Below are positions 10,785 through 23,900 of a stretch of DNA of 64,000 nt, piece after piece (the first letter of the stretch is position 1; every line of letters starts with the position of its first letter). The notes under the pieces were generated by a model. It was not told where the DNA came from and searched no databases. It worked only from the letters and a program-made list of their open reading frames with translations. The translations under genes and the position numbers were made by a program. Source of the stretch: Imbricaverruca yamaguchii (Eukaryota > Arthropoda > Thecostraca > Neoverrucidae); contig JAOTOL010001369.1 of NCBI GenBank assembly GCA_034440575.1, positions 415,001 to 479,000 on the forward strand, given 5' to 3'.

Positions 10785-11235
10785 ACCAGGTCATCCTACC
10801 GTCACATCACATCATCAGACTACTGACCAGTCTTCACTGAGAGACTGGGTCATCCTACCGTCACATCATCACATCATCAGACTACTAACTCGTCACTGAG
10901 AGACTGGGTCATCCTACCGTCACATCACCACATCATCAGACTACTAACTCGTCACTGAGAGACTGGGTCATCCTACCGTCACATCACCACATCATCAGAC
11001 TACTAACTCGTCACTGAGAGACTGGGTCATCCTACCGTCACATCATCACATCATCAGACTACTAACTAGTGTCACTAAGAGTGGGCGACATCATATCAGA
11101 CTACTAGTCTTCACTGAGAGACTGGGTCATCCTACCGTCACATCACCACATCGTCAGACTACTAACTCGTCACTGAGAGTCTGGGTCATCCTACCGTCAC
11201 ATCATCACATCATCAGACTACTGACCAGTCGTCAG
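10785..11235 (+). repeat. ~59-bp x8 minisatellite
   Basis: Units contain CTGGGTCATCCTACCGTCAC, ATCATCACATCATCAGACTA and CTCGTCACTGAGAGA, with small indels. Confidence 0.92.
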
Positions 11236-11282
11236 TGAGAGCCTGGGCCTTGCCCATCTGCCGTACAACACTCGCCACCAGT

Positions 11283-11618
11283 AACAGCTGGACATCTGAC
11301 TCGGAGATACACACCCGAGTCACAGTTGGAAATGAGATACACACCCGGTGCAGCTGGATATCTGACTCAGAGATACACACCCGATCACAGTTGGACATCT
11401 GACTCAGAATACACCCGAGTGCAGCTGATATCTGACTCGGAGATACACACCCGAGTCACAGTTGGACATCAGACTCGGAGACACACACCCGAGTCACAGC
11501 TGGATATCTGACTCAAGGATACACACCCGAGTCACAGTTGGACATCTGACTCAGAGATACACATCCGAGTCACAGCTGGACATCTGACTCAGAGATACAC
11601 ACCCGAGTCGCAGCTGCG
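11283..11618 (+). repeat. ~38-bp x9 minisatellite
   Basis: Units contain GAGATACACACCCGAGTCAC and AGTTGGACATCTGACTC, with variants. Confidence 0.92.
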
Positions 11619-11919
11619 CACGCGGATGTGGTACGCCAGGCGCTGACACTGATCTGTGGACATATGTATCCGAGCCGTGCAAGGCAGCACCTATTGTCCG
11701 TGTCTCGATGCTTTCTGCATCCGCAATAAGTTATCACTGTCTGTGGAAGCCGCACTTGATCATGAGGTAGGAGCAGGAGGTACACCAGCTCGAGCTGGAT
11801 TTCGAATGCTGAAGTCTCGCTGGAGGACCCAGAATTTATCTGGAGAAAATTATCGCCGATGGTGACGGTGCTACCTGCAGAATTTCTATCGCACTTGTAG
11901 GCACAAGTGGCAAACGTCA

Positions 11920-12288
11920 GTCGTATCTCCATAACCTGCCAGTGGGTGAAGGCTGGGGAAGGTGGCTCATATGTCGTATCTCCATAACCTGCCAGTGGGT
12001 AAGGCGAAGGGGTGGCTCTATGTCGTATCTCCATAACCTGCCAGTGGGTGAAGGCCGGGGAAGGTGGCTCATATGTCGTATCTCCATAACCTGCCAGTGG
12101 GTGAAGGCCGGGGAAGGTGGCTCATATGTCGTATCTCCATAACCTGCCAGTGGGTGAAGGCCGGGGAAGGTGGCTCATATGTCGTATCTCCATAACCTGC
12201 CAGTGGGTGAAGGCCGGGGAAGGTGGCTCATATGTCGTATCTCCATAACCTGCCAGTGGGTGAAGGCTGGGGAAGGTGGCTCATATGC
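11920..12288 (+). repeat. 53-bp x7 minisatellite
   Basis: Units contain GTCGTATCTCCATAACCTGC, CAGTGGGTGAAGGCCGGGGA and AGGTGGCTCATAT. The middle copies are nearly identical. Confidence 0.95.
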
Positions 12289-12589
12289 GCCCCGCCAGGA
12301 AGGAAAAGTGACTGGATATGAATAGTATTGTTATTATGTGGTAATGTTTGGCTTGCTTTCTACATCTGCCATACATTGCAACAGCCTGGAAGTAGATCGC
12401 ACAGGAAATAGACCGTACATGTACTGTCTATTTTGTATGCATTACTTACACTTGCAAGGTGTGCATTTGCTAACATCTGAATAAAACACACAATTGTGTG
12501 TAAGGCGTGTGTGGCTAGCAACTTCACAAGCTGGTTTATGGTGTTCCAGCTTGTGAACAATTATGAAAAAGTGGATTATAAACATACAC

Positions 12590-12800
<211 letters not shown>

Positions 12801-13361
12801 TCAAACGCGGATGTACACAACACAGATGTACAAAAGATCGGCCCCGGAACATGTCAGCAGCATGCTTTTCTCTGTTCAGACATCTGTTTTCAAGCACACG
12901 CTGCAATGAATCATGTAACTCGCTTTAACAACGCTTTATTGCATTATGATACGTAGCTCGGCGAATTTGTAGCACTTTACTTTTGTCACCGGTATCTTTA
13001 TGCGGTATGGGTCCACAAGTGGATCTTGGTCTCCCACTTGTGGAGATGATCTGATTTTTAGACCACTTAACATATCGTGCACCGCGAAGGTGACGTAAGT
13101 GTGATACTGCCTCGTTACACTAATCAAACATTCATTGTTGATAAAGGGGTGAACTGTCCGTTTGGAATTAAGATAACTGAGATCATGTGCACCTTGAATG
13201 GTTTGTCCTCGCTGAGAATATCACCCTAGAAATTGCCCACATATTTAGGAGACCTTATTCGAACCATGCCAAGACCATCAAAGAGAAAAGTGGGGATGGT
13301 AGTACTGGACATCTCAGGTAAAACTGAATTATATTCTACCTCTATGATCCTCTGAAGTACT

Positions 13362-13841
13362 GTGAATGATGCATTTGTTAATGCGACGTATTTGAACTAC
13401 ATCCCTTCCCATACCCGCATGGAATGCCAAAGTTTTATGCGACGCGGCACCTTCATACCGCCGTCTTCCACGCTGTCTTCATGTGTCACAATTGCCACTG
13501 GCTCATACGTCCAAAGTTCTCCAGCAATTCCTAGTGGCGATTTCGGAGCGGTGGTGCTCGTTCTACTGATCATCGGGGATGTAATTCCGGGTTCACAGAA
13601 CGTAGACGCCGATGAGGTAAGTCGAGCTGGCGGTCGGCCCGTCGCCGGTCGACCCCGAAGTTCTGGCCGCCGGCGCGCGCTCGCCGCCGCCACAGCTCTC
13701 TCAAGTCGACACGACCGGCCGACTATCGGTCACATCCGGGCCACCCGGTCAGACAGGCACACGATCAGCGTCACGTATCAGTATCAGGATCAGTATCAGG
13801 CGGCCGGGCCGGCTGCACCATCGTCCCCTATCGTGTCATGA
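13362..13841 (+). other. GC-rich open stretch with a strong donor-like site at 13616
   Basis: A 159-codon frame ends at 13841. GATGAG|GTAAGT at 13611-13622 matches the donor consensus perfectly and could be the 3' end of an untranslated CHS-A leader exon. The protein frame resembles nothing I recognise, and an opposite-strand frame of 98 codons is equally open. No function is assigned. Confidence 0.25.
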
Positions 13842-14057
13842 GCAGCAGCCGTACCATATCGTGGGCACTATCTGTGGATTATCGGCTCCGCTGCGTCGAC
13901 CCCGACCCCGATAAGATGCACGGAGGCTGCGTGACGCCGAGACAGCCTGACCTCACCAGATCGTCACTGACGGCTGTGGTGACCGGTGCGCTGCCCGCGG
14001 GCGTCGTCTACGGCTGCCAGGTCAAGTCAGGTCAGGTTCAGCGGGCAGCGAGCATTC

Positions 14058-14142
14058 TGCCCAGGCGGTGGTCAAGCTAATTTTGCCACGCTACGTGGTC
14101 TGCCCAGGCGGTCGACAAGGTAATTTTGCAACGCTACGTGGT
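14058..14142 (+). repeat. ~42-bp tandem duplication
   Basis: TGCCCAGGCGGT and TAATTTTGC-ACGCTACGTGGTC occur twice in succession. Confidence 0.8.
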
Positions 14143-14915
14143 CACAATGCTCAGCTCGAGAGATGGGAAATTGGCATGGTTGAAGCAAACTTGCGCTGTT
14201 CGTACGCAGGTGTTGTCTGGACCGCGTGATGGCCTCTGACCCGCCATTGGTCAGGTCAACCGTCACTGTGCCTCGGCTTTTCATAGCCTGATTGGGTGAG
14301 GCTCATAAGACCTACTTTCAAGAAGATCTATTTTCAGTAAATCTACGTTCCGAAGATCTATGATTAGCAGCATTCGTGGCTGTAGAGCATTTCATATATT
14401 TTAATATTGCTGTGAGTGGAACACTATGGAAGATCCAGCATCAGGCATTGACGTGAATAATGTCACCTGGAAGAGTAAAAATGAAAGGAAGTATCAGCTA
14501 TAGGTATATCGGTTCTCTAAAATAGTTTTTTTTCTATAAAACTTCATGAAATATGGATGAAGTTAAATAAGTAATGCCGCATTTAAGGGAGAATAACAAC
14601 ATTTGCAATATAACTATGGCCCCAACATTCTTACTATTAGCATCCCTAATATCCATTTATGAAGGTCTTTTCGTTAACGATGTAAATTCACTGCATGACA
14701 CCCGTGCACTCACAGTGAATAGCCTACTCGATTGTCGGCGTTTGGATCTAGATGCTGACCTACGATTAAGTTCACCGCTCAGGCATCACCTTTCTCAGTG
14801 CGGTTGGGTGTTTTCAAGGCTGGTTCTATGTACTACATCTCTCGACAGTGTGACCTGACCCGAGGTCATCGGACGGAGCTCGACTCGCCGGACCGGCCGG
14901 CGGGTCAGGAGAGTC

Positions 14916-14992
14916 ATGGCCACGCCCAGGGACAGCCTGGGCGGCGAAGAGTTCGACTACGATGACAAGGACGAGTACGAACCTCTGGACGA
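14916..14992 (+). CDS. CHS-A exon 1 (start codon)
   Basis: Encodes MATPRDSLGGEEFDYDDKDE then YEPLD, an acidic N-terminus like other arthropod chitin synthases. Donor GACGA|GTGAGT. Ends in phase 2. A candidate 5' UTR acceptor, CTCGACAG, lies at about 14850. Confidence 0.82.
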
Positions 14993-17900
14993 GTGAGTGT
15001 TGCCGGCCTGGACGGGTGTTACCAGCTTTGACAAGTGAGTGTTGCCGGCCTGGACGGGTGTTACCAGCTTGGACAAGTGAGTGTTACCGGCCTGGACGAG
15101 TGAGTGTTACCGTATTGGACGAGTGAGTGTCACTGGCCTGGACGAGTGAGTGTTACCTGCCCGGACGAGTGAGTTTTACAAGCCTGGACGAGTGAGTGTT
15201 ACCGGCCTGGACGAGTGAGTGTTACCATATTGGACGTGTCACTGGCCTGGACGAGTGAGTGTTACCTGCCCGGACGAGTGAGTTTTACAAGCCTGGACGA
15301 GTGAGTGTTACCGGCCTGGACGAGTGAGTATTACCGGCCTGGACAAGTGAGTGTTACCATACTGGACGAGTGAGCGTTACGAGTGTTACCGTACTGGCAG
15401 AAGCTCTGCAGTCGTCGGGCCGAACCGCCAGGTGTCAATCAATTGTGGCCGAGGTTTGCCAATTGGGGTCGATGGGTGGCAGCTGGTGCCAGCTGTGGCC
15501 GATGACTGCCAATTGATGCCGAGCGGTGCCAAGTGGTGCTGAAGGGTGCCAATGCGAGTCGGCATCCTTGTGATGGGCATTACGGCACAGACTGAATTAT
15601 GTGAAAGGTTGTTTGTTTGTTTATTGAGTGATTCACGACGCACTTTATGGACATTCACGGCTAATGGCGCCGCCCACACTGTTTCGCCAGTGGGCCGCGG
15701 GATTGGGAAATGTCCGGATCGGTGCGGGTGTCGAACCCGGGACCTTTGGCACCCAAAGCCCAGCACCTTAACCACTCGGCCGCCCCCGCCCCGACTGTGT
15801 GAAAGGGATGGATGGTGATGGTGAGGTGCGGCTCACAACCTTCTGGGTTAGAACGTCCGTGAAATGGATTAATGATGATGGTAGAGTGTTTAAATGTGCA
15901 TACTATATTGTTCAGTTTCAAGGTGTGTAAATGTGCATGCTATCTTTTCCAGTTTTAATTGGTGTAAATGTTCATCATATGTTGGTCAGTTTCAATGTGT
16001 GTAATTGTGCATACTATGTCGGCAGTTTCAATTTTCATTGAGTAGAGGTGAGGTGCTCATCCAATCATTGCCTTGACACAACATCTCTGATATAAACAGG
16101 CAGCTTGTCAGGTATATGGGATCGCCCCTTACCACGAATTAATACAAATGCTGGGTGAAGCAGCAGACCTGACCGGAGATGACCCAGGTTAAAAATGTAT
16201 GAGGATATGCGGAAAAGACGAATGAGCAGCCATGCGAGGTTTGGCCTTGCTAACCCGATTAGTATGGCGGCAAATTAGGAAAAACCGCAGGGGCAGATAA
16301 CTGCCCCCACCCCGGACGTGCGCGTGCTAGCCTCTTCTCCCGCTTCTGCCGCGAGCTGGTCAGATCTGAATGTGTGGTCAGATAACAGTGGTGCGTGTGA
16401 AAAGTAGTCGCGACGAGCCAGGCGTGGCTGGTGGTGACAGGCGGCCCGCGGGACCATGACCACACCGCACTCCGCATCACAACGTATCGCACGCTGGATT
16501 TAGATAGAGCCCGCGCCGTTCCTGACTACGTGCGTGCCGATAACCAAGGCGACACTAAAGTCAAGCGAACACTGCGGACGCCCGGCAAGGCGGCGCTGTA
16601 ATGTTATTGGGATGTTGGTATGTGAGTAGCGCCTCTCAGCTGATATAATGCTGTGCAGCCACTTCGTACTACGCTGCCCATTTCTCCACATCTCGTCACG
16701 CAAGTCTTCTCCGCATCATGCCACCCAGTTTCTCACCAGCAAGTTGCTTTCCCCAAGGAAGCTACGAGCTGTTTTACCGTGTGCTGCCCTTCTCAGCGAA
16801 TGGCACCTACTTGCACGCTTCTCGTCCTGTTTGACACGAAGCTGGTTGGTGATCCGTGGTGCCCGATACCTCGTCGGCCCAGCTGACTGACGTCTTGTTC
16901 ATTGTTCACCAGCACCGGCGGTGTTTAGTCAGCACAACGCCTGATCAGCCAGCAGCGTGTCAGTGTGCGCACGCCTCACCTGGTTGGTTGGTTATTGGTT
17001 GGCTGGTTATTGGTTTTACGACACATCGACCGTTGAGTCATGTAGCGCCGCCAATCTCACGCCGATTGGTCGCGGGCGAAGAGTAGCGACAGGTGAGATT
17101 CGAACCCACAACCTTTCGATTGTGAGACGAGCGACTAACCCTTAGGCTGCTTGTCCCCCGTACGCACGCCTCACCTTACGCAACTGACGCACCGCCGCCT
17201 CCCGACAGGGATGCGCCGATCGTGCCCAAGTGGAACATCTTCCGCACCCAGCCCATCGAAGAGGCGACCGGGTCGGCCGTGGAGCATCCCATCTACAAGG
17301 CGACCATCAAGATCCTGAAGCTGCTGGTGTTCGTGCTGACGTTCTGCGTCGTGCTGGCGGGCTGCGCCATCGCCAAGGGCACCATGCTCTTCATGACGGC
17401 CCAGCTGAAGCCGGAAAAGACGCTCGAGTACTGCGACAAGCGGAGTGGTGAGGCGTCTGGACGGGGGGCGGGGTGGGTTGTGTGTGTGTGTGTGGGGGGG
17501 GCAGTGGATATTTCCGTGCGGTACAGCACGGGAGGCTGTGCCAACACGAGGGAATCACGAAGTAAACCACCACACACCAGACTTTCCCCTGAGTGGAAAA
17601 ATGTTTAATATCAACACCAGGTGAAGACAAAATGTGTATGCCGTTATCGTTCACCTTAAATACTAACTAGCTGGATAAAAACAACTTTGCTACACGAATT
17701 AAATGTTTTGCTTGTACCTCGCCCATTTTGTTGTCACTGGATCTTTCCTCGATGCGTTACGCCGCGGGAATAATTATCTCATGTGATGGTCGTTGGCGGA
17801 TACGTACCCCACGAGCTCCTCCACGATGTCATGGCCTTCGAATATAGTCATGAGATGAGTACTGAAAAAGCAGAATGTGTAGTGCGCAAAATCGCTAAAC

Positions 17901-20900
17901 ACTACCATGATCTTTGCCTGCTGCGAGCTGGTGGGTACGCATCCAACCGGATATGGAGGGCTGATGCCAAGCATCACTCGCTCTATTTCGTCGGCACATG
18001 TCTTCGGATGTGGAGTGGACGTGCCATTCTCTGTTCGGCAGGTCTAGGCCGCTCGTGGCGCGTGGACGTGCCCCAGGTGGAGATGGTGGCCTGGGTGTGG
18101 TGTCTGTTTCTCGCCTTCATCGTGCCTGAAGTGGGAACGTTCGTCAGGTCTGCTCGCATCTGCTTCTTCAAGGTCAGCTCGATTGATGGCTAGAGACATA
18201 AAGACATAGAGACATAACAGATCAGTGCAACTATGAGCCACAAGGGCCCTGCTTGGATGCACTCTGGATGTTCAACCAGTTGCCCACCAAATCCGTCGAT
18301 CAGCCCCACCTGGAATACTGAAAAGGTAGCCCTCTATTCTTATATAGATTGTCTATGCTGTTCTTAAAGATGTTCAATGTGCTGCAACTGCCAATGGTTT
18401 CTGGCAGCTGGTCCCAGTGTTCTATTACCCTGTTGTTGAAGAAAGACTGTCTTGACCTTGTCCTACTATGGCTAACTTTAGTTCTGAAATAATGACCTCT
18501 AATTGGATCCTTTCTGTTAAATTCAAACATTTCCCCAAGATATCCCCTCTCCAGACCATGGACAAATTTAAAGACCTCGATGAGATATCCTTTCAGCCTT
18601 CTATATCTAAGTGAAAGCGTATTTAATTTCTTCAATCTTTCCTCATATGCTAGGTTGCTTGTACAATTGACCATTTTTGTAGCCCTCTTTTGCACTCTCT
18701 CTAAAAGTCAGCAATCTTTTTCATAGCTAGGAGACCAAGGTTGGAGAGCCCAACTGACGATAGGTTCTAGCCTCGACTGTCCCTCGGGAAATGTAATCAT
18801 TCCGCAGCCGATCTGTGTGAGTAGCTGATCACACTAGGAGGCTTTCCTAGTTCTGTTTGTCACATGTCGTACGCTATGAATAGCCGGGGGCGATCCAGGC
18901 ACTTTGAGCGGGGGAGAGGGAAGGGGTGGGGGCATATGCTTTGGAGGGCGCTATTTTCCACTGATGAGGGCGCCTTTCTCACTCTGACGGACACTATCGA
19001 CTCTAAAAAGCTCGTTGAGCTGGGCGAGGGAGGGTGCAATCTGTGAAAAGTTTTACATTTCCACAAAGATATTCGAACGGTCAACCAGAAGGTCGACCGT
19101 CCGAATATCTTTGTAGAAATGTGCCAGCTCTCACGCCACAAAAACCGGGCGTCCCCCACTCCAGCGTGTCAAGATCGCAGTAACGGCTGACGCAAACAAG
19201 AAAACAGGTCTCGAACAGGAGCCTGCAGCTGGTCTTCCAAGGACAAAAATCGTCAGAACAGCCCACCAACAGGCAACAGAGCATGTCCAGGACGCAGCAA
19301 TGAAGAGGGCCCCAACATTGATAGCGCCCGGCCACGCTGCTCGAAAAGAGAATGCAGAACATTGAGATCCGACCAGCTCGCGGCGGAAGCGGGAGAAGAG
19401 GCGGAGAGGCGGGAGAAGAAGAGAAGAGGTTCGGACAATTTCCGATCACCTGCTCGAAAAAAAGAATGGAAGGAGAAGTTATGGTGCATTAGCCGGAGGC
19501 GATGGAGGACGAAGGGGAACTCTTGGGCGCACCACGGTGAGGGCAGGACACTCCCGGACGCGCGGCGGTGGACGCCGCAGGGCCGGCACTCTCGTGGACG
19601 TCCAGCGGTGGGGCACGATGGCGGCACTATCGGGTGGAGGAGCGGGAAGAACCGAGCAGAGGCCACCCACCATCCGCCATCGCCATGTGAGTGTTGCCTG
19701 GCGTCATGTAACATCACCAACTCGCCGTCCCAGCTCAGCCAACCCCACCGGCTCCGGCGACTTCACTCGTGATGGGGGGGGGGGGGGATGGGTGGGGGGT
19801 TGTGTGAATGTGTGTGCCATTACTCATAGCATGTACGTTAGCATGCAAATAGAGCTAGCGCTAGCCCCAAAGAGCAGGTGTATGTATCGTCTTTTCTTTC
19901 TTATATTTATTTTAGCGTAGAAGTGAATGGCAGTGTGGATGTCGGCGGCCGTGAAAGGAGTCGAAGTCCATTACTGACTCCAAACAAATCCTGGTTGTGA
20001 TTTCCACATTTTGATGTGACCTATGCTGAATTTTATCAAATCCGCTTTCCGATTCGGTACGTAATATCAGGCAATGCAAATTAAATATGACAACGTTTGA
20101 AAGGACGTGACTGACAACAACATAACGGGAAAGCACAGGTTGTGACCTGACCTTAATACAGTTTGGTTGGAGCGAACATTATGAAGGGTATATCTTGATC
20201 GGAAGGCAAGATGTTTTCATTGCAAAATTTCTTGTAAATGTATGCCACCTTCTCAACCTCTCTGTGGGTCACTATCTGTACTTGTCGTGAATCTGTCCCT
20301 ATCACCTGATTTCAGTCTAAATATATTTATCTCTCTCTGTCACTGTATTGATCTCAATCTCGGACGAAGGCTCGGTCCCGGCCTATCTGTCGATCATGCA
20401 CGGTCACGAAGATCTCGATCTCGGTCCCTGTCTCATGATTTCGGCCCGAATACCCGCCAGTCTCTGTGAGTATCGCGGTCTCCATTTCGGTATCAGCCCG
20501 TGTCTGTGCCTCCCTCGACCTCGCTCGCAGTCTAAGCATCGGTCTGTCTCTGTCACTTTCTTGAACTCGATATCGGGCGAACGTTCGGTCTCGGTCAATT
20601 AATCCGGCTCTGGCACTCTTTCCACCCGGGTACATTTGCGGCTGATAAGAGATGACCGCGAGAAGCACTCAACGACGTCCGCAAGAAAGGGAATACAGAT
20701 ATGGCGAGAAAGACAGCTTGCTAGCTGTCCTCCAATAGGCGATATGTCCTCGGGCGCCGACCGTGAGTGGCCTTTGACCCTCCCTTCCTCAAGGGGTGAG
20801 GGGAAGCACGACGAAAGAGTACTATGATGAGACTCTCCTGATTGAGACTCCTGGATAGTGTTCCCAAGTGGTAACTGGCAGCTGGGCATCTGACAAACTC

Positions 20901-23900
20901 GGGAATCTGGGCCGCAAATTTCCGCCGGTCCTATGATCTAGGGCGCGGATGGCCTTCGGACGGAAGGACGAATAAGTTCCGTGGTTCGGCACTATCGACA
21001 GTCACCGTGGTACGGCTGAGTTCCGAACGACGTCTGGCGCCAGATTTAGGCAGAGGCCAACTACGGCCCAAAATGGAACACTCTCCCCTCCGTTGATCTC
21101 ACGAGCCAGGACCGTGCGATTATAGCGTTGGCTGGGAGGGGACCTTGGAGTTCCATAAGCACCCGGCAACTGAATAAGGCAGGATAGTGTGGCAAGATGG
21201 TCGGGAGGTGGCATTGGGCGAGTTGGAGGGGATGTCGGAGCGGTTGAAGAGGTGGGCCAGAAGGCAACAGCAATCAGTCATAGCTAGCCCGGGCCCGCCC
21301 GACACCCCACCAGCCGCCACCGACCAGATACACCCGGCAGCCGCCCGGAGGCCCGCCCAGACACCCCACCAGCCGCCACCGACCAGACTACACCCGGCAG
21401 CCGCCCGGAGGCCCGCCCAGACACCGCACCAGCCGCCACCGACCAGACTACACCCGGCAGCCGCCCGGAGGCCCGCCCAGACACCCCACCAGCCGCCACC
21501 GACCAGACTACACCCGGCAGCCGCCCAGAGGCCCGCCCAGACACCCCACCAGCCGCCACCGACCAGACTACACCCGGCAGCCGCCCGGAGGCCCGCCCAG
21601 ACACCGCACCAGCCGCCACCGACCAGACTACACCCGGCAGCCGCCCGGAGGCCCGCCCAGACACCCCACCAGCCGCCACCGACCAGACTACACCCGGCAG
21701 CCGCCCGGAGGCCCGCCCAGACACCGCACCAGCCGCCACCGACCAGACTACACCCGGCAGCCGCCCAGATGCCCGCCCAGACACCCCACCAGCCGCCACC
21801 GACCAGACTACACCCGACAGCCGCCCGGAGGCCCGCCAGCACCCCAGCCGCCACCGACCAGACTACGCCCGGCAGCCGCCCAGATGCCCGCCCAGACACC
21901 CCACCAGCCGCCACCGACCAGACTACACCCGCAGCCAGCCGCCCCGCCAGGCCGCCCGAACCCCACCAGCGCCACCGACCAGACTACACCCGGCAGCCGC
22001 CCGGAGGCCCGCCCAGACACCGCACCAGCCGCCACCGACCAGACTACACCAGACAGCCACCCAGAGGCCCGCCCAGACATCCCAGACCGCACCAGCCGCC
22101 ACCGACCAGACTACACCCGGCAGCCGCCCAGATGCCTGCTCCGACATCGCCCAGCCAGACATGGCCCGTACCCCCTGCAACTCCAGGATTTTGGAGGGCC
22201 GCCACATGTCTATCCGGTGGTTGGGGGTTGGCACATGCATTAAGTTAACTCCTTCCCTGGATCTGCCGGTGCAAGCAGCGTGTCTGACGTGACCTAAATG
22301 CGTATCTGGGGTGACCTGAATGATGTGATCTGACGTGACCTGAATGGTGTGACCTGATGTGAACTGAATTATGTGATTTGACGCGATCTGACTTGACCGG
22401 AATGCTGTGATCCAACATGACATGAATGATGTGACCTGACGTGACTGAATTATGCGATCTGACGTGATCCGAGTGATGTGACCTGACGTGACTGAATTAT
22501 GTGATCTGACGTGATCCGAGTGATGTGACCTGACGTGACTGAATTATGCGATCTGACGTGATCCGAGTGATGTGACCTGACGTGACTGAATTATGCGATC
22601 TGACGTGATCCGAGTGATGTGACCTGACAGGATCTGGATGCTATGACCTGACGTGACCTGAATGATGGGATCTGACGTATCCTCACGGATGTGATCTGAC
22701 ATCGTCTGAATGATGTGATCTGACATGAACTGAATGACTTGATCTGATGTGACCTGGCGTGACCTGCATGATATGCTCTGACGTGACCTGAATGATGTGA
22801 CCTGACGTGCCTGCAGCGCTGTCCGAGCCCGCACCTGTTCGTGTCTGACGAGCCCTACTTACATTCGGCTTGTCGCCAGAGCTGGAAGCGGCCACATCGG
22901 TCTGAGCTGCTGACGGTGGGTCTGCTGGAGGGTCTGCACACTGTCGGCGTTGCCCTGCTGGTGTTCACCGCCCTGCCGCAGCTGGACTCGGTCAGGGCTG
23001 TCATGCTCACCAACTGTGTCTGCCTGGTGCCTGGCATTCTAGGTGAGCGCTGGTGAGGGCTGGTGAGGACTGGTGAGGGCTGTGGTGAGGGCTAGTGACG
23101 CCTGGTGAGGGCTGTTTGGGGCAGGTGAGGGCTGGTGAGGGTTGGTGGGGGCTGGTGAGGGCTGGTGAGGGTTGGTGGGGGCTGGTGAGGGCTGGTGAGG
23201 GCTGGTGAGGGCTGGTGAGGGTTGGTGGGGGCTGGTGAAGGCTGGTGAAGGCTGGTGAGGGTTGGTGAGATATGGTGAGGGGCTGGTGAGGGCTCGAAAG
23301 GGCTTGAAAGGGAGTGATGGTTGGTAGGGGCAGGGTGTGAGATGGCTGGTGAGGGCTGGTGAGGACTGGTGAGGACTGGTGAGGGCTGGTGAGGGCTGGT
23401 GAGGACTGGTGAGGGCTGGTGAGGGCTGGTGAGGGCTGGTGAGGGCTGGTGAGGGCTAGCGATGGGTGGTGGGGACTGGTGAGGGCTGGTGAGGACTGGT
23501 GAGGACTGGTGAGGGCCGGTGAGGGCTGGTGAGGGCTGGTGAGGGCTGGTGATGGGTGATGGGGACTGGTGAGGACTGGTGAGGGCTGGTTAGGGCCGGT
23601 GCGGGCTGGTGAGGGCTGGTGAAATCTGGTGAGTGCTGGTGGGAGCTGATCAAAATTTGGTGGGAGTTGGTAGAAATGTGAATGGCGGAAAGTACCCTTT
23701 ACCACCGAATTCTTATGTTATCAGCACACATGTCTAACGATATGCGTACACGCATTTCACAAGAAGCTTTGCTGGAAAGCGTAGGACAGCTATCGTTCTC
23801 GTTTCTTATCGTCCACTACTTGGTAGCTTCTGTTGAGTTGCTGTTATATCCCATACTATTTTAATTCATAGGATACTGCTATGCACATCTGTGAAGTATC

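Noticed and set aside
21120..22248. 353-codon plus and 264-codon minus ORFs
   Set aside because: Product of the 60-bp satellite, open on both strands.
22817..22879. Exon 4 starting at 22817
   Set aside because: In frame, but it would insert 21 residues where chitin synthases have none; the 22880 start gives exact spacing. Kept only as an alternative.
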